From contig PTFA01000092.1 of the NCBI GenBank assembly GCA_003342895.1, positions 1,747,279 to 1,811,278 on the forward strand: a DNA stretch of 64,000 nucleotides. The letters run 5' to 3'. The DNA is from Casuarius casuarius. Its lineage: Eukaryota; Chordata; Aves; Casuariiformes; Casuariidae. A program made the translations under genes and the position numbers. The notes under the pieces were generated by a model. It was not told the origin of the DNA, searched no databases, and saw only the letters and a program-made list of their open reading frames with translations. Numbering within the stretch: position 1 is the stretch's first letter; each line of letters starts with the position of its first letter. Shown here piece by piece: positions 11,111-22,000 of this stretch.

Positions 11111-12500
11111 CTTTGTGCGTGCAAGCACGGGCTGGATGGGGAAGGGTTAGATATTCAAATCTTTTGCCTCAGTAGCATAAATGTCTTGATTTAGTCTTGT
11201 AGAAAAAAACACGATAGGAAATTCAGCCTGCAAACATGATCTCATAGGGGGGTCTGTCAATTCATTTTTCAAAATAATATATGTACGTGTACACACACAC
11301 AAACACACGGAGAGATGTTTCCCTTTGGATTCCAAGATTTTCATTACTTTATGCACAACAGCCCTGGTCAAGCTCAGGAGAATAGACTGTAAAATGCTAC
11401 AGTACAGATGGATCTATAAACTGAAACATCAATATTAAAAACAAAGCAAAAAATAATAATCTGAGTCAAACTTGTAATGATTTTATTTGACCGTGAATGT
11501 GGTTTGGAATCTGCAGCCTGAACCTTAGAGACTCTGAGCTGGAGAGCAACCGCCACGCGGGCTACCGGCAGCCAGCTACGCTCCTGCTCTGAATGTTTAA
11601 ACATCCTCAAAACAGAATGAATTTTTCATCTATCACTTCGGCAAACAATCTGGCTCCTGTGTGCTGAGGGGATGAATAGCCACGCGTGTGGGATCTTAAT
11701 GGGAAAGGACAAGAAAGCATGAAGTAATGCTTTTTAAAGCATGTGCGAGAGGAGCCCACCTCACCCGCGTTCCAGGAGTTAGATGTCAAGAATTGCATTT
11801 TGCAACAGTGTGACTTAATGAATTTCCCTTTGCCGCCTTGTGTGATGTTCTCTCCTACGCTGACAAAGGACTTCTCGCTTGGCATAGTTTCGGCTGCGGG
11901 ATTTTTTCATTAGGTTTTGGAAGCTTCACCTGATTTACAGAGGCTGTGGCAACACCGCTTGAGCTAGTGCTGTCCTGGCTGGTGGTTGACGCCGCGTAGG
12001 GAGCTTGGATAGAGCACATCGTCGCATTCCTTCCTTCCTGCAAGGCTGCGATGGAGGAGTCCAAAGGATGGACCATCGCCCAGCTCCCTTCTGTTAGAGG
12101 AAGGCAGGCAAGAGGGAATATTTATAGAAATGAAAGTGGCTCTTCCCGATCCCTACCACGTTCCTCCCTTCTTTTTAATCCTTATTCTCCATGTTGATGA
12201 CTAAGTATCTGCTCGAGTAGCTATTTGTGGCGTTCAGCTTGGCTTATAAAAGTAGCACATTTCCTATTTGTTTTATTTCTGTTCTGTGTTTATGCCGTCA
12301 AGGTTTTCAAGTGAATTTTTTCTTCCTAGCACACTGCATGCGTTGAAAGAACAGTTTCCAGAGCAAAGCGACCCCTCAAATCTGGTCCCTTTGTCCTATT
12401 CGAAAGTGCTTCGCACGCGCTGGTCCTCCTGCCGCCGCCGGCCCCTTTCATACGGTTTCAGGAGTCTTGCTGCAAGATCAGTTGTGGAGACTAGAAGTAA
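11111..12500. other. Unique intergenic DNA; short CA-rich run
   Basis: No gene recognised. A short interrupted (CA)n run lies near 11291-11308. The minus-strand frames across 11374-12076 have no recognisable motif and no splice context. Composition is mixed. Confidence 0.5.
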
Positions 12501-12900
12501 CAAAGCTCCCAATCTGCAAATTAATTTTTCTTATACTGACTTTCACTCTGATGACACGTTTAAGGTAGAACAAATGAGCCATTCAATTAATACTAATATG
12601 CTATCCAGAGAAAAACATGCATTAGAACTAACGGAAAATAAGTTATTTTTTGCATAAAATTCTACAAAGAATTATTTTTAAACATTTTCTATGAAAACAT
12701 TTCAGTTCTTGCTTTTTCTCCCCCCCCCCCCCTTCTCTCTTCAGGCAAAAATGGGTTCAGAAGAAAATAGAGATTCAGGGAGAAAAATGTTGAAACAGAA
12801 ATACTGTGATAATTTTTCATTCAAAAATTACTTTTGTCAGAGATCCTTTCTTTTTGGAAAGGCCGTGCAGGAAATGCTTCAGCAGCTTTAACTTCTGCGC
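12501..12900. promoter_or_regulatory. AT-rich candidate element with C13 run
   Basis: AT-rich complex sequence at 12520-12700 has repeated TTAAT/ATTAAT words. It is followed by a 13-base C run (12720-12732) inside a pyrimidine tract that ends in CAG at about 12744. The tract is an excellent acceptor by shape, but the following open stretch has no consensus donor and encodes nothing recognisable, so I do not call an exon. Confidence 0.25.
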
Positions 12901-14399
12901 CGTGCCCCGTGGATGCAGAAGCTGGTTGATTTAGCACTGGGCAGCAGGGCCGGTGCTCTCAGCGTTAAAGCGCTGATTCTCCAACTGGTGCAGTTGAGGA
13001 CAACAGCATTTTTTATAGTCTTACTTCGTAAAAGAGTTCAAGCTCTATTTTTTAACATTTTTTTTTACTGGTGTTGGGAAGACGAGGGCAAGGAAGCAGA
13101 GGCAGCCACATGGGAATCTTTTAGGTATTTTATACCGAGCTCTGTCTCAGGAGCATCATGTGGGAAGGCAGGCAGGGGAAAGAGGTCCTTTGCAACCCAC
13201 TTGGTTTCCACCATCGGAACATGCCTAGCAATTTACGCCTGTTGCAGTGTGCAGTATGTGGCTTGAAAACACAGTCTCGGGCAAAAAGAGAGGAACTGAT
13301 TTAAGGAACGGGATGATGACTATTTTGGTTCATTATATAAAGAGTTGCTCCATCATCCCGGCAGTGCCCACTGAAGCAAAACTGGATGGGGTGACCAGCA
13401 GCACCTTGGCTGCCTTCGCACCCCTGTAGGGTAGGGAGTCTGCAGCCTCAGCCAGCCAGCGCCTTGGAGAGCCACGGCCATGCCTTCCTCGGGAGATGCG
13501 AGCAGGAGACCTCAGCTTGGCCGAGGTTCCCAGTGGTTTACACTTGGAAATTGTAAATGGCAACGTTGTCTTCTCCTCTGGGTTCACGATCATGAGTCAG
13601 GCTGCAACTCACGCCATTGGCTTCAAAAGCCAGAGACTCTAACCTGAATGATTCTAGACGTTTCAGTCTCTTTTGGGTTGGGTCATAAGGCCACTTTTCG
13701 GAATAGTTAGGTCCAGGGAGAAATTTACTCATTTTTAACAAAGCTGGAAAGCTGAGATTCTCCCATAACAGCTTTCCAGGAGCTGGAGTTGGAAAATAGC
13801 GTGTGATGGTACGTTGCAGGAACACCTTGACTGTTTTCAGCAATGAATTGGCCGTAACTTGACTGTTGTTTGGCATATACAAGCATGCAGGAAGCAAGAT
13901 GGTCGCTTGATCACGTCACATGATTGCACTTGATCATGTCACATGATTGCACTTGATCACGTCACATGATTGCTAGCTTGACCCCTGAGAGGGCGAATAA
14001 ATGTTGTGTTTTGTAGTGGAGTTAACACCACCTCTATCCTCTTCGTATGTAACATGAAGTCTCCCTCATGGGTGAAGCTCTCTAAAAACAGATCTATCTG
14101 CTGGCAGGACCAGGCTGGCTGGGAGATGAGGTTAATGAGGGGAGACAGGGAGCCTTCAGCTCCAACTCCCCAAAGTACCGCCGACCCCTTGTCCTAAATG
14201 TTTACCAACGTCACGGTACCTGGGAAAGCCTCCGACGTTGTTTGTTCTCCCCACCGTGAGAACTTCCAAAGGTGACCAGAGCTCATAGCTTGGAAACAAA
14301 GCCGCTGTCTGACTGTTCCCTGGTGATTTCACTGGGAGTTTTGCTTTGGAAAGGAGAGCACGACAAGCTCTCATGGAGAGGCAGGACTGCGATGGTGGC
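12901..14399. other. Unique intergenic DNA around a 23-bp tandem repeat
   Basis: No gene recognised. Apart from the three-copy tandem repeat at 13906-13974, listed separately, the sequence is unique and of mixed composition. Open frames on the two strands overlap without any recognisable product. Confidence 0.5.
13906..13974. repeat. Three-copy 23-bp tandem repeat carrying CRE and E-box words
   Basis: Units start at 13906, 13929 and 13952 and are nearly identical; the middle unit has T for C at one site, and the last base of unit three differs. Each unit contains TGATCA and TCACATGA, which is the reverse complement of the M-box-type word TCATGTGA. Units one and three also contain ACGTCA, a CRE half-site. 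The middle unit is a perfect dyad, ATCATGT-C-ACATGAT. The spacing is close to two helical turns. It could be a compact enhancer module or a neutral minisatellite. Confidence 0.8.
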
Positions 14400-15070
14400 G
14401 AGGGTTGCCCGGTCCGGAGAAGGGGCATGGATGCTGTTCACTGGAGCTCCGCACCGAGGGAGGTGGGCGAGGTGTTGTTCCGGCACCGGGGCTGATAAGG
14501 CCCCGTGAAGAAGTGCTGTAGGAGCACGGCGTTATGCCCATCTCCAGAGTAAAACAAGCGAGAGGCAGGGCTGGATGGAGGAAGCACGCGGGTAACGAGG
14601 GGAAGGCAGGCCCGGAGCACGCGGAGGCTGGCGCGTGGCGGGACCAGAGCAGCTCGAGCGATTCACTTTAATTAACAGCAGCCTCTGCGGCTGCTCCGGC
14701 TTGTGCCAACGGCTGCAGAGCGCTGCGTGGGCAGTAAAAGTTAATGGTACGCAGGGCTTTGCGGGAAGGGGTCCTGGAGCAGCGGAGGGAAGCTCGTCGC
14801 AGGAAAACGCGCTTTGCGCCTCTGTTTCTGCCCTCACGCTTTTAGCCTCAACGCTTGGGAGAAGGTTTGTGAGCCGAAAGCACATGCTGCAAAAACGCAC
14901 TTGAAAAGCCAAGCACGTGCCGTCGGTATCCCTTCGTAGTTTCATCTTTGCGGTTTCCCAAATTTGCGCCGCAAGCCATTAACTGCCGACGAGCCGGAGC
15001 GAAGCGAGGAGGGATCTCCTCGGCGGGCCGTAGCTGGCCAGAATCAGGCGATGGCTTTGCCCCAGCCGCG
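14400..15070. promoter_or_regulatory. CpG-rich block
   Basis: GC- and CpG-rich sequence with overlapping frames on both strands (for example 14532-14945 minus) that show no protein family. It directly precedes the AT-rich candidate element at 15120. No initiator, TATA word or donor is convincing. Confidence 0.3.
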
Positions 15071-15119
15071 CTGCCCTGGGTGATTTCCGACAGGACTCAG
15101 TGCAGTTGTCGGTATGTGT

Positions 15120-15330
15120 GGCGCATTAGTTAAGTTAATTACAACAGCACAGAGATTCATTGCAAATTGTTCCTAGTTAAAACTGAAAATTCACTGGAAC
15201 AAGGAGTGCTAATTATATTCCACTTGTTACTGCTGTGTCTAGTTAATATTCCAACAGCTGCTTTGGCAAGATAATGATGGCTCCAGCAGAAATTACTGAA
15301 CAAATAGATTTTTAAATCAGTAACAACATA
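15120..15330. promoter_or_regulatory. Candidate conserved non-coding enhancer
   Basis: A compact complex block has TTAATTA at 15135-15141, a second TAATTA near 15210, and two identical ATATTCCA words (15215-15222 and 15246-15253). The latter resemble TEAD sites (core ATTCCA), in the same orientation 31 bases apart. ACAGCTGC follows near 15253. Low CpG and lack of simple repeats fit an ancient enhancer. There is no open frame of note. Confidence 0.45.
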
Positions 15331-16859
15331 TTTACCAGGATTTTTTTTTCCTCTTCATACACAAAGTTAAGCCCTGCCAGAGTTGAGCATTCACATTCAC
15401 TGAAAAGTAGAGATAAAAAAAAAATCAACATTGCCATTATTGTGTTAATTTGGCACACTAAAAAAAAAAAAGCTAAGCAAAAAAAAAATTGATAAATAAA
15501 TGTTTCTATCGTCTTATAGGCATATAGCACTCTTCTCACATTCACAAAACCCAGTGTAGCTTTTTCACTGACCGTATTCAGTTAATTGCACAGTATCGTA
15601 AAAGGCAGCATCGAGCCCATCGTGAGCCCTGGATCCTGCTGCTGGGCCGTTTCGGTGCCGCGCGCGGGAAATTTGGCCGCGGTTCGCTCGGAGCTGCTCC
15701 GCGGTTTGTCACTGCTGAGCATGCAAATGGATTTTAAATTGCGGTTGCAGCAGCGCAGCTTTCCCCGGCCGTCCTCATTGCCGGTGTTGAGGCATTCGGC
15801 AGGGGCTCGGGAGCGACGGCTTCCAGCGCCTGCTTCTGGGACGAGGTTTCTTGAGCAACCTGGAGCGACGTTTTTCTTTTCCTGCAGACCTGTATGAAGC
15901 AGACAGATGTGCTGCACAAAATGTGGTGTCTGACGTAGGGCTTGGCCTGAGCTGGGGCATCGGACATATAGACGCAGGGAGCGCGCTGTGCCGTGGGCCA
16001 CGCGCCTTCCCCGGCACAACATGGTCCCCAAGGAGGACCCAACCCAAAGCACGGTACAGTCAGTGCAGTGGATGGATTTGGGGGCTCTTAGTCTTTGCAG
16101 CCCAGGTCTTGCTGCTCCTCCACGTCCGAGCAGTGAGGTGAAGTGTTGGTGAGCGCTTGGGAGGCAGGGAAATCCTTCCATGAAAGCTGCAGACCCGTGA
16201 ACACGGTGAAGGCAGGAGTGGCCTTCGCTGCCGGGCAGGAGGAGCTCCTTGGGGCAGGCCTTGAGCCCAGGTGTCTTAACCCACATCACACAGCGCAGGG
16301 ACACTGCGTTTTAGGCAAACACTTCAAGTTGCATCTAAGGCACCAGGCCTTGGGAATGGAAACAAGCGGTACCCGTGTCCGAGAGGCTGGCGAGAGCTTC
16401 AGGCAGCGTCGGGGGTCCTGGAGGACTGGGGTTTTCTCACGGGCATCCCTGCCCGTGCGGGGGCCGGGAGCCTCCTGTGCCCGGGCGTGGGGGCCGGGAC
16501 TGGCTTGGACCGCGAGCTGCATCCAAGGATGGTGCGTGGTTGCTTTTCAAGTCATTCACAGTGAAGCTGGACACACGCACGTGACAAGCCAGCTTCTGCT
16601 TCTCGTTATACCCAAGTGAGCTCATCTCACGTGTTTGCAGATTTTTATCAATAGCAAAGCACCTGCTACGCGGGGAGTGTGTCCCACCATCACTTCCACT
16701 TGCCTCTGAGCAGCCGAGGCGCGGGAAGGTGCGGCGAGCTGCCCGACGGCCCCCCGAGCCAGCGGCATAGCCAAGGGGAGAACGTGGTTCTGTCCCCCTC
16801 CGATCCGGTGCTCTCATCTCCGGATGGATGAGCTCGGTAGCCTGCGTGCATGCAAAGAT
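15331..16859. other. A-rich strip followed by CpG-rich intergenic DNA
   Basis: 15331-15560 contains several 8-12-base A/T runs. From about 15630 the sequence is GC- and CpG-rich. It holds a 240-codon minus-strand frame (15582-16304) that is overlapped by frames on both strands and shows no recognisable domain. I treat it as a composition artefact. An exact octamer ATGCAAAT lies at 15721-15728. Confidence 0.5.
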
Positions 16860-17100
16860 GCAGGACATCTTTAATGAATGGTGAACAAGAAGTTCAGCTG
16901 GCGCTGGATGTTTAAAAGCAGAGGCAAAACAAACATGCTGGAGTGTCTGGGGTTCTTTTTAATGGATAGCACAGCTTCTGGTTTATTATTACTGCTATTA
17001 CAGTTTGCAGCTGCAAAACGATCTGAAATTTCTATAGCAGCAGGCCTCTTCCTGCTGCTACGTGAACGTATATACTCGGTTGCATAAATCGACGCGCACC
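16860..17100. promoter_or_regulatory. Candidate conserved non-coding element
   Basis: A moderately AT-rich complex block has TTTATTATTACTGCTATTAC near 16981-17000, CAGCTG near 17009 and AAACAAACATG near 16928. It is bordered by CpG-rich DNA on the left. The short plus-strand frame inside it is not supported by any motif. Confidence 0.35.
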
Positions 17101-17800
17101 TCTCATCCAACCAGGCTGGAGCACTGGATCAAACCATTTTATAATTCATCTCCAAAAAAGGGGAAGAGAGACGCTTGAACGCCTAAGCGAACGGGGAGGG
17201 GTGTTGAGCAGGGCTGCCGCCGGGGGAGCCGTACTTTCCGAGGGATGGCGTACGGCACGGCTGTCCTGCTGGAATTACTGAGATTTTCAATTAGTTTTCT
17301 TTGGAGAGAGAATTTTCTTCCCACTTAGTCATAACACCAGGATGTGTTAAATAAATTCATTCTGGGTCGTTCCCTGTCTGGCAGAATAATTTGTTAAGCG
17401 AGGTGGGGGAAAAAATCTAGTTAGCAGCAATTGAACATAGGAAGTGGGGTGACCAGCAGCTCCGTGCTGCTGCGCCAACACTGATGTATGTCCTACGGTG
17501 TCGTACGGGAGGCTCCTAATTGCAATGCGAGTTTTGTGTAGTAACCCCCTGGGAGACGGGGAGAACGCAATTGCTTATCAGTTTATCATTACAACCTTTT
17601 ATTAAGGTTTTTTTTAATTAAAATGGGGCGACAAATGTACACTTATCCCTATAAGCAATCTTATCTAGTGTGACTGCTGCTATATTAGTGGACTAAATCC
17701 TCTTGATTACGTTGGATGTGATCTTATGAAGTATGACAGCTTTACATATTAATAATAGGAACCAGCTGAATAGGCTGTCGCGTGACCCTCTTCTCCGTGA
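17101..17800. promoter_or_regulatory. Candidate conserved element with homotypic GATA cluster
   Basis: Four GATA-type words lie in one orientation within 92 bases: TTATCA at 17575-17580 and 17583-17588, TTATCC at 17643-17648, and TTATCT at 17661-17666. Between them sits a stem-loop, AACCTT-5-AAGGTT (17593-17609), followed by TTTAATTAAAA. TAATTGCAA is at 17517-17525. The arrangement is typical of a developmental enhancer, but no binding data are available. Confidence 0.45.
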
Positions 17801-19329
17801 CTCTCTACCAACACCGTTTTAATCTCTCTATCTCAGTCGCTTCCCAAGCAAAACCAAGCCCAAGCACCAAACGTGCGTTTGCTTTCGTGCACCCAGGTAG
17901 CCACACGCGTGCAAGCGAGAGGGCAAAACGAGAAAGCAGGCCTGTATGTTTGCACTGAAGGAGTACTCTGTATACCCAGCATTACCCTCCCTAACGTGGG
18001 TTTTATGTTATGTAGCTACATGCTTTTAGTGGAGTTATTTTTGATTACTGTTGCTCTAAGTGAGAAGAAAATGAACCTCTGCAGCAGGACAAGAGTGATG
18101 GTGGATAGCGAGAGGGTGGTGAGGGTTAGTTTTTTGCTTGCTTGCTTTGCCTTATTCTTGAATCAGGATCCGCTTTAAGACCGAGGGAAACCGGAGTTGC
18201 TCCGCAGCTCTTCAGCTGCTATAAATCAGTGGAGCTCCACTGCGGTGCTGAGGTCTGAGAGCCGTTCACTTCCGACGTAGATTTACAGAAAAAGGGGACA
18301 TGCTGTCCTACCGTTTCCACCTTTCTTTCGCAGTCAGCGGCCCGCCTGGTGCTCCCTGCAGCATCGGTGCAGCCCGCTGAAGCTCGTGGAGTTATTCCAG
18401 CTCTGCAGCGGTGCAGGATGAAGCCGCGTGCTCCCCGGGAGCGTGTTCTGCCGCTCGCGGGAAGCTCTTAACATCTGCGCCTTTTATGACGAGCCAGCAG
18501 AATCCCTTCAGAGTCGGTGGGTTTTTATGGCAGACAAAAATCAAAGCACTCTCTGCAGGTTAAAATTTAGAAAATCCGAATGGAAAGGATGCGTGGCACG
18601 TGCTGTGAGGTTTAACGGTGGTGGTACCCTGGAGCCATAGATGGTGTGGCTGGCAGCAATCTCNGAAATCCCGCAGGCCAAGATCAAGCCCAGGAGAGTG
18701 CCAGGCACTCACAGCTTCTGTGATCGTACCTAAACTGAAGTCTGGCTATTCGCATTCACAACTTCACGTTGCAATATCGTTCCATCAAACTTTGAGTTTC
18801 CTGGTCGGTTATACCTTGTCTTCTAACTTTTATTCTCTTTCTTTGTTCCATTTTAGAAGGGTGGTGAATTACCATTTGTACATTGATTCTGTTTTTAATT
18901 GTTATTTCGAACCTCACTTCTTCACTGCTTTAGTAACAATATTTTATTAACTTCCAGCAACTAAAACAAGTAGCCCTTCCCTAGCTATTACAATGGTATT
19001 CCACATATAAATATATGATTTGTGTGATTCCTTTTGACTGGACAGGAGTTCAGAGTTTCTGTGGAGTAGCTGGAGGATCAGCATTGGCTTTTGTAGGCTA
19101 AGATAGATGAGCAGTGGGGTTTTTTTTCTGTGCAAGGAAAAAAATGTTCAAGGAAATGTGCTNAACAGCCCAGAGGAGGGAAAAAAGTAAATCAGTGCCC
19201 CAATACCCAGGGGACCTCAGAGTGCTGATGTCCAGTGGCTTGTGCAGCTCTTGGTGGGGCATTTTGTGACCGTGCAGCTTGCCTGGGCNATTCATAACCT
19301 GCCTGCACCAATGATCCGTCTTACAAGTT
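17801..19329. other. Unique intergenic DNA
   Basis: No gene recognised. A pyrimidine-rich tract ending in TTTTAG near 18856 looks like an acceptor but lacks a donor and a sustained frame. Ambiguous bases occur at 18664, 19163 and 19289. A short (TTGC)n-like stretch lies near 18137-18148. Nothing else stands out. Confidence 0.5.
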
Positions 19330-20440
19330 GCTGAGTGTTTGGACCTTTGGAAAGTGTAGCTACTTAGATAGTTGTCTAAAATATGGCACTGGAAAGCATT
19401 CAGTTATGAAAAAGTGGGTGTTAGCAATATATCTACTGTACTCAGATTTCGAAATATGCCTCTACCTTTGAAAAAAGCCATTATCAAAGTATAAAGGTCA
19501 TTATAAATAATCATGTTCAAAGAAGTNTTTTTTCTGCTTGGCATAAAGTTGATTCAGGACCGAGGCTGTTTCCTTCCGTGCTCCTTCCCTGGCTTTAACA
19601 AATAACAGCCAAACGATTAATCTACGGGGCCTCGGATGCCCCAGCCAAGCAGTTGACGTGAGTGATGGTTATGGCCCCACGTAATACACAAGGATCATAA
19701 ACAGTTAATCTTCACCAAAAGGGAGAGTGAAATATTGTTTGATATCATTTTTAATAAAGAGAATAAATTAGGCTTTAAATATCGTAGCACATCTTTAAAT
19801 GCTGGTTACAGCTCGTGCACGCAGAGCAAATTAGCAACTGAATAAGTGAGTCAGGGGTTATCGGCTGAATTATTGCCTCCCGGTCCACTTTGCATTATAG
19901 TGGCCGTTGTGTCCATGGCAGCTCGCAGGCTGGCCACCTGCTTACGATGGCTCTGCAGATAGCCAGCTTTGTCTGCGGAATTAAAATGGTGCCTTTAATC
20001 TTGCCGTTAATTCCTAATTCCACTAGTAACATCGGTCACGTGAGGGAGATGGGCACTGTGCGCTTCTGTTTACTTAGTGGTATTTTAGGTTTTGATGATG
20101 TCTGATCTTCCCACGACGGTAAATTTAACTCTTCGGGTCTGGCCTGGAAATGCAACACGCGAGGTGACTTGTTGTTTGCTACGAATTTAACGTTGGCAAA
20201 CTAAAAAGGAAGGGGTTAAAAGGAAAATGAGTGCACATGCCCCTTCCCTCTGGCTGTGCATCAGATTGGATTCTAAGAAAGATTGATGGTGGGCTTTAAA
20301 ATTAATTGCAAGTGCAATTGTTATTATTAATCCACATGCATGTAGATCTAATAACNCCATGCAAGTCTGAGGAATAACTGCGCCACGAGAAGGTAAATTA
20401 GATGTAAATGCAAGTTTGGTTCTATTTATCAAATAGCGCC
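19330..20440. promoter_or_regulatory. Long candidate conserved non-coding block
   Basis: About 1.1 kb of complex sequence alternates TAAT-rich, SOX-like (ATTGTTTGAT near 19733) and E-box (TCACGTGA at 20036-20043) words with no repeat family. It ends with a 7+2+7 dyad, AATTGCA-AG-TGCAATT (20304-20319), and a nearby ATGCATG-containing AT-rich strip. Ns at 19527 and 20356 are the only defects. It could comprise two or more separate enhancers. Confidence 0.4.
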
Positions 20441-22000
20441 CACTTTTTTTGTAATACCACCTTCAAGAGAAAGAAATAGTCACTAGAGCGGTAGGTGCGA
20501 TGAGGCTGATTATGCCGGGGGGCAAGGCGACCTGCGGGGACAACCGTTAGTGCCCCCACGAGAGCAGCTGAGCGAGGTGACGGTGTTGCTCCTTGCGCCG
20601 GGTGAGGGTCTGCTGCACGCTGCTCTCGTCCTCCTCGGGATCTCCCCGGTCTCGGGGCGCAGGGCAGCTCCGCGCCGGGCTCCGTGACTTGGTGGGGACC
20701 TGCTCCGAGCCCGGCACCCTCCCCCCGGGCCTCCTGGAAAAGCCTGGAAACCAGGAGTGACTTCTCCTGCATCCGAGTCGTGCTGGCGTCGAAGGTGAAT
20801 CAGTTCCTGTGTTTCCTATTTCTGCTCTTCACGGGCCGTATGAATTATGCCAGCTGGAGCAGATTTCCAGAAATACACACATCTCTGCTGAAAAGAATCC
20901 TACATTTTGCTCTGCATGGTTAAAAAAGGGGCAGAACTTGAAAAGATCAGGAAAAAATAGAACCATAACAGTTTTCTTTGTCAAGAATTATTTGATCTTT
21001 TTATTTTTGAGGGGGAGGGGGAAATCCTAAACTTTGCATTTCAATGGATTTTTTTATTATTATAAATCCATCTGTGCGCACACAAAAAAGTCTTTTCTGC
21101 TCTGCACAAGGCACAATTTAAGGCAGCTTTCAGGAATAAAAGGCAGAAGAAATGTTATTGTTATTCCCAATATACAGATGTTTATTCTTATCTCCCCCCG
21201 CTTCCTTCCTTTATTTCTCCTACTGTCTTTTCGGTGACATCATAAGTGGGACTTGTCTCTCCATCGTCTCGCAGCGACTTTTGTTTGCTGGGACAGGAGC
21301 CTATTATGATGTCACATGCTGGAGCAGTAATGATCCCCCCTCGCCCGCGAGTCTTAATAGAAGACAATGAACGAAACCATATTGTTTTCTGCTGGCACCA
21401 AATAAAGGAAGCAAGGGAATCTGAAGGGGGAAAAAATTGCCCAAGAAAGGCAGTCACTCTGGCATTTTGCTTTCTAAATGAATGTTTGGGGTAAAGAGGG
21501 AGAGGGTTTCCACACTCAACAGACAAGGAAGGACGTTTTAATTGCTAGGTCAGACGCCAGGCTGAACGGCGCGTCAGGTGAAAGGGTCGGATTCTGCGCG
21601 GATCCGGGCACGGCTGGGGAAACGATCTCCGCTCCTTGCCTTGGGCTATCCAGCCGCTAAGGTCTGCCTTTGGCAGGAGGTGACATTTTGCAGAGTGAGT
21701 TTGTACTGCCCCAGCCAGATCCTGAAGTGCCTGGTGGGCTCCAGCCTCCCCAGCTGTGCTGAGCCTCCTCACAGCTGCAGGACGGGGGTTCAGAAACACG
21801 AGCCCCCCCCTCCTCTCCAGAGCAGGGAAGCTGGCACAGCCTTGGCCACTGCTCTTCTCGCAGTCAACAGACGGTGCCCAAGGGAACTTTTGAAAATCTT
21901 GGAAATGTTTTGCCGGTAACTTTTTCTTGGCACAGACAGGTATCCTTATTTGAATCTAGCTTTACTGCTGCTACGTGGACATAAGCTGGGTTACCTCCTC
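20441..22000. other. CpG-rich islet then unique intergenic DNA
   Basis: 20510-20770 is CpG-dense and carries overlapping open frames on both strands without recognisable product. 20770-22000 is ordinary mixed-GC unique DNA, including a G-rich run near 21008-21020. No gene, splice pair or repeat family is visible. Confidence 0.5.

Noticed and set aside
12715..12744. Pyrimidine tract with C13 ending in CAG
   Set aside because: Good acceptor shape but no donor or recognisable peptide follows.
13390..13412. REST/NRSF-like CAGCACCTTGG
   Set aside because: Only the left half resembles the consensus; the right half does not match.
15582..16304. 240-codon minus-strand frame
   Set aside because: Composition-driven, with several shorter frames on both strands over the same DNA and no family motif.
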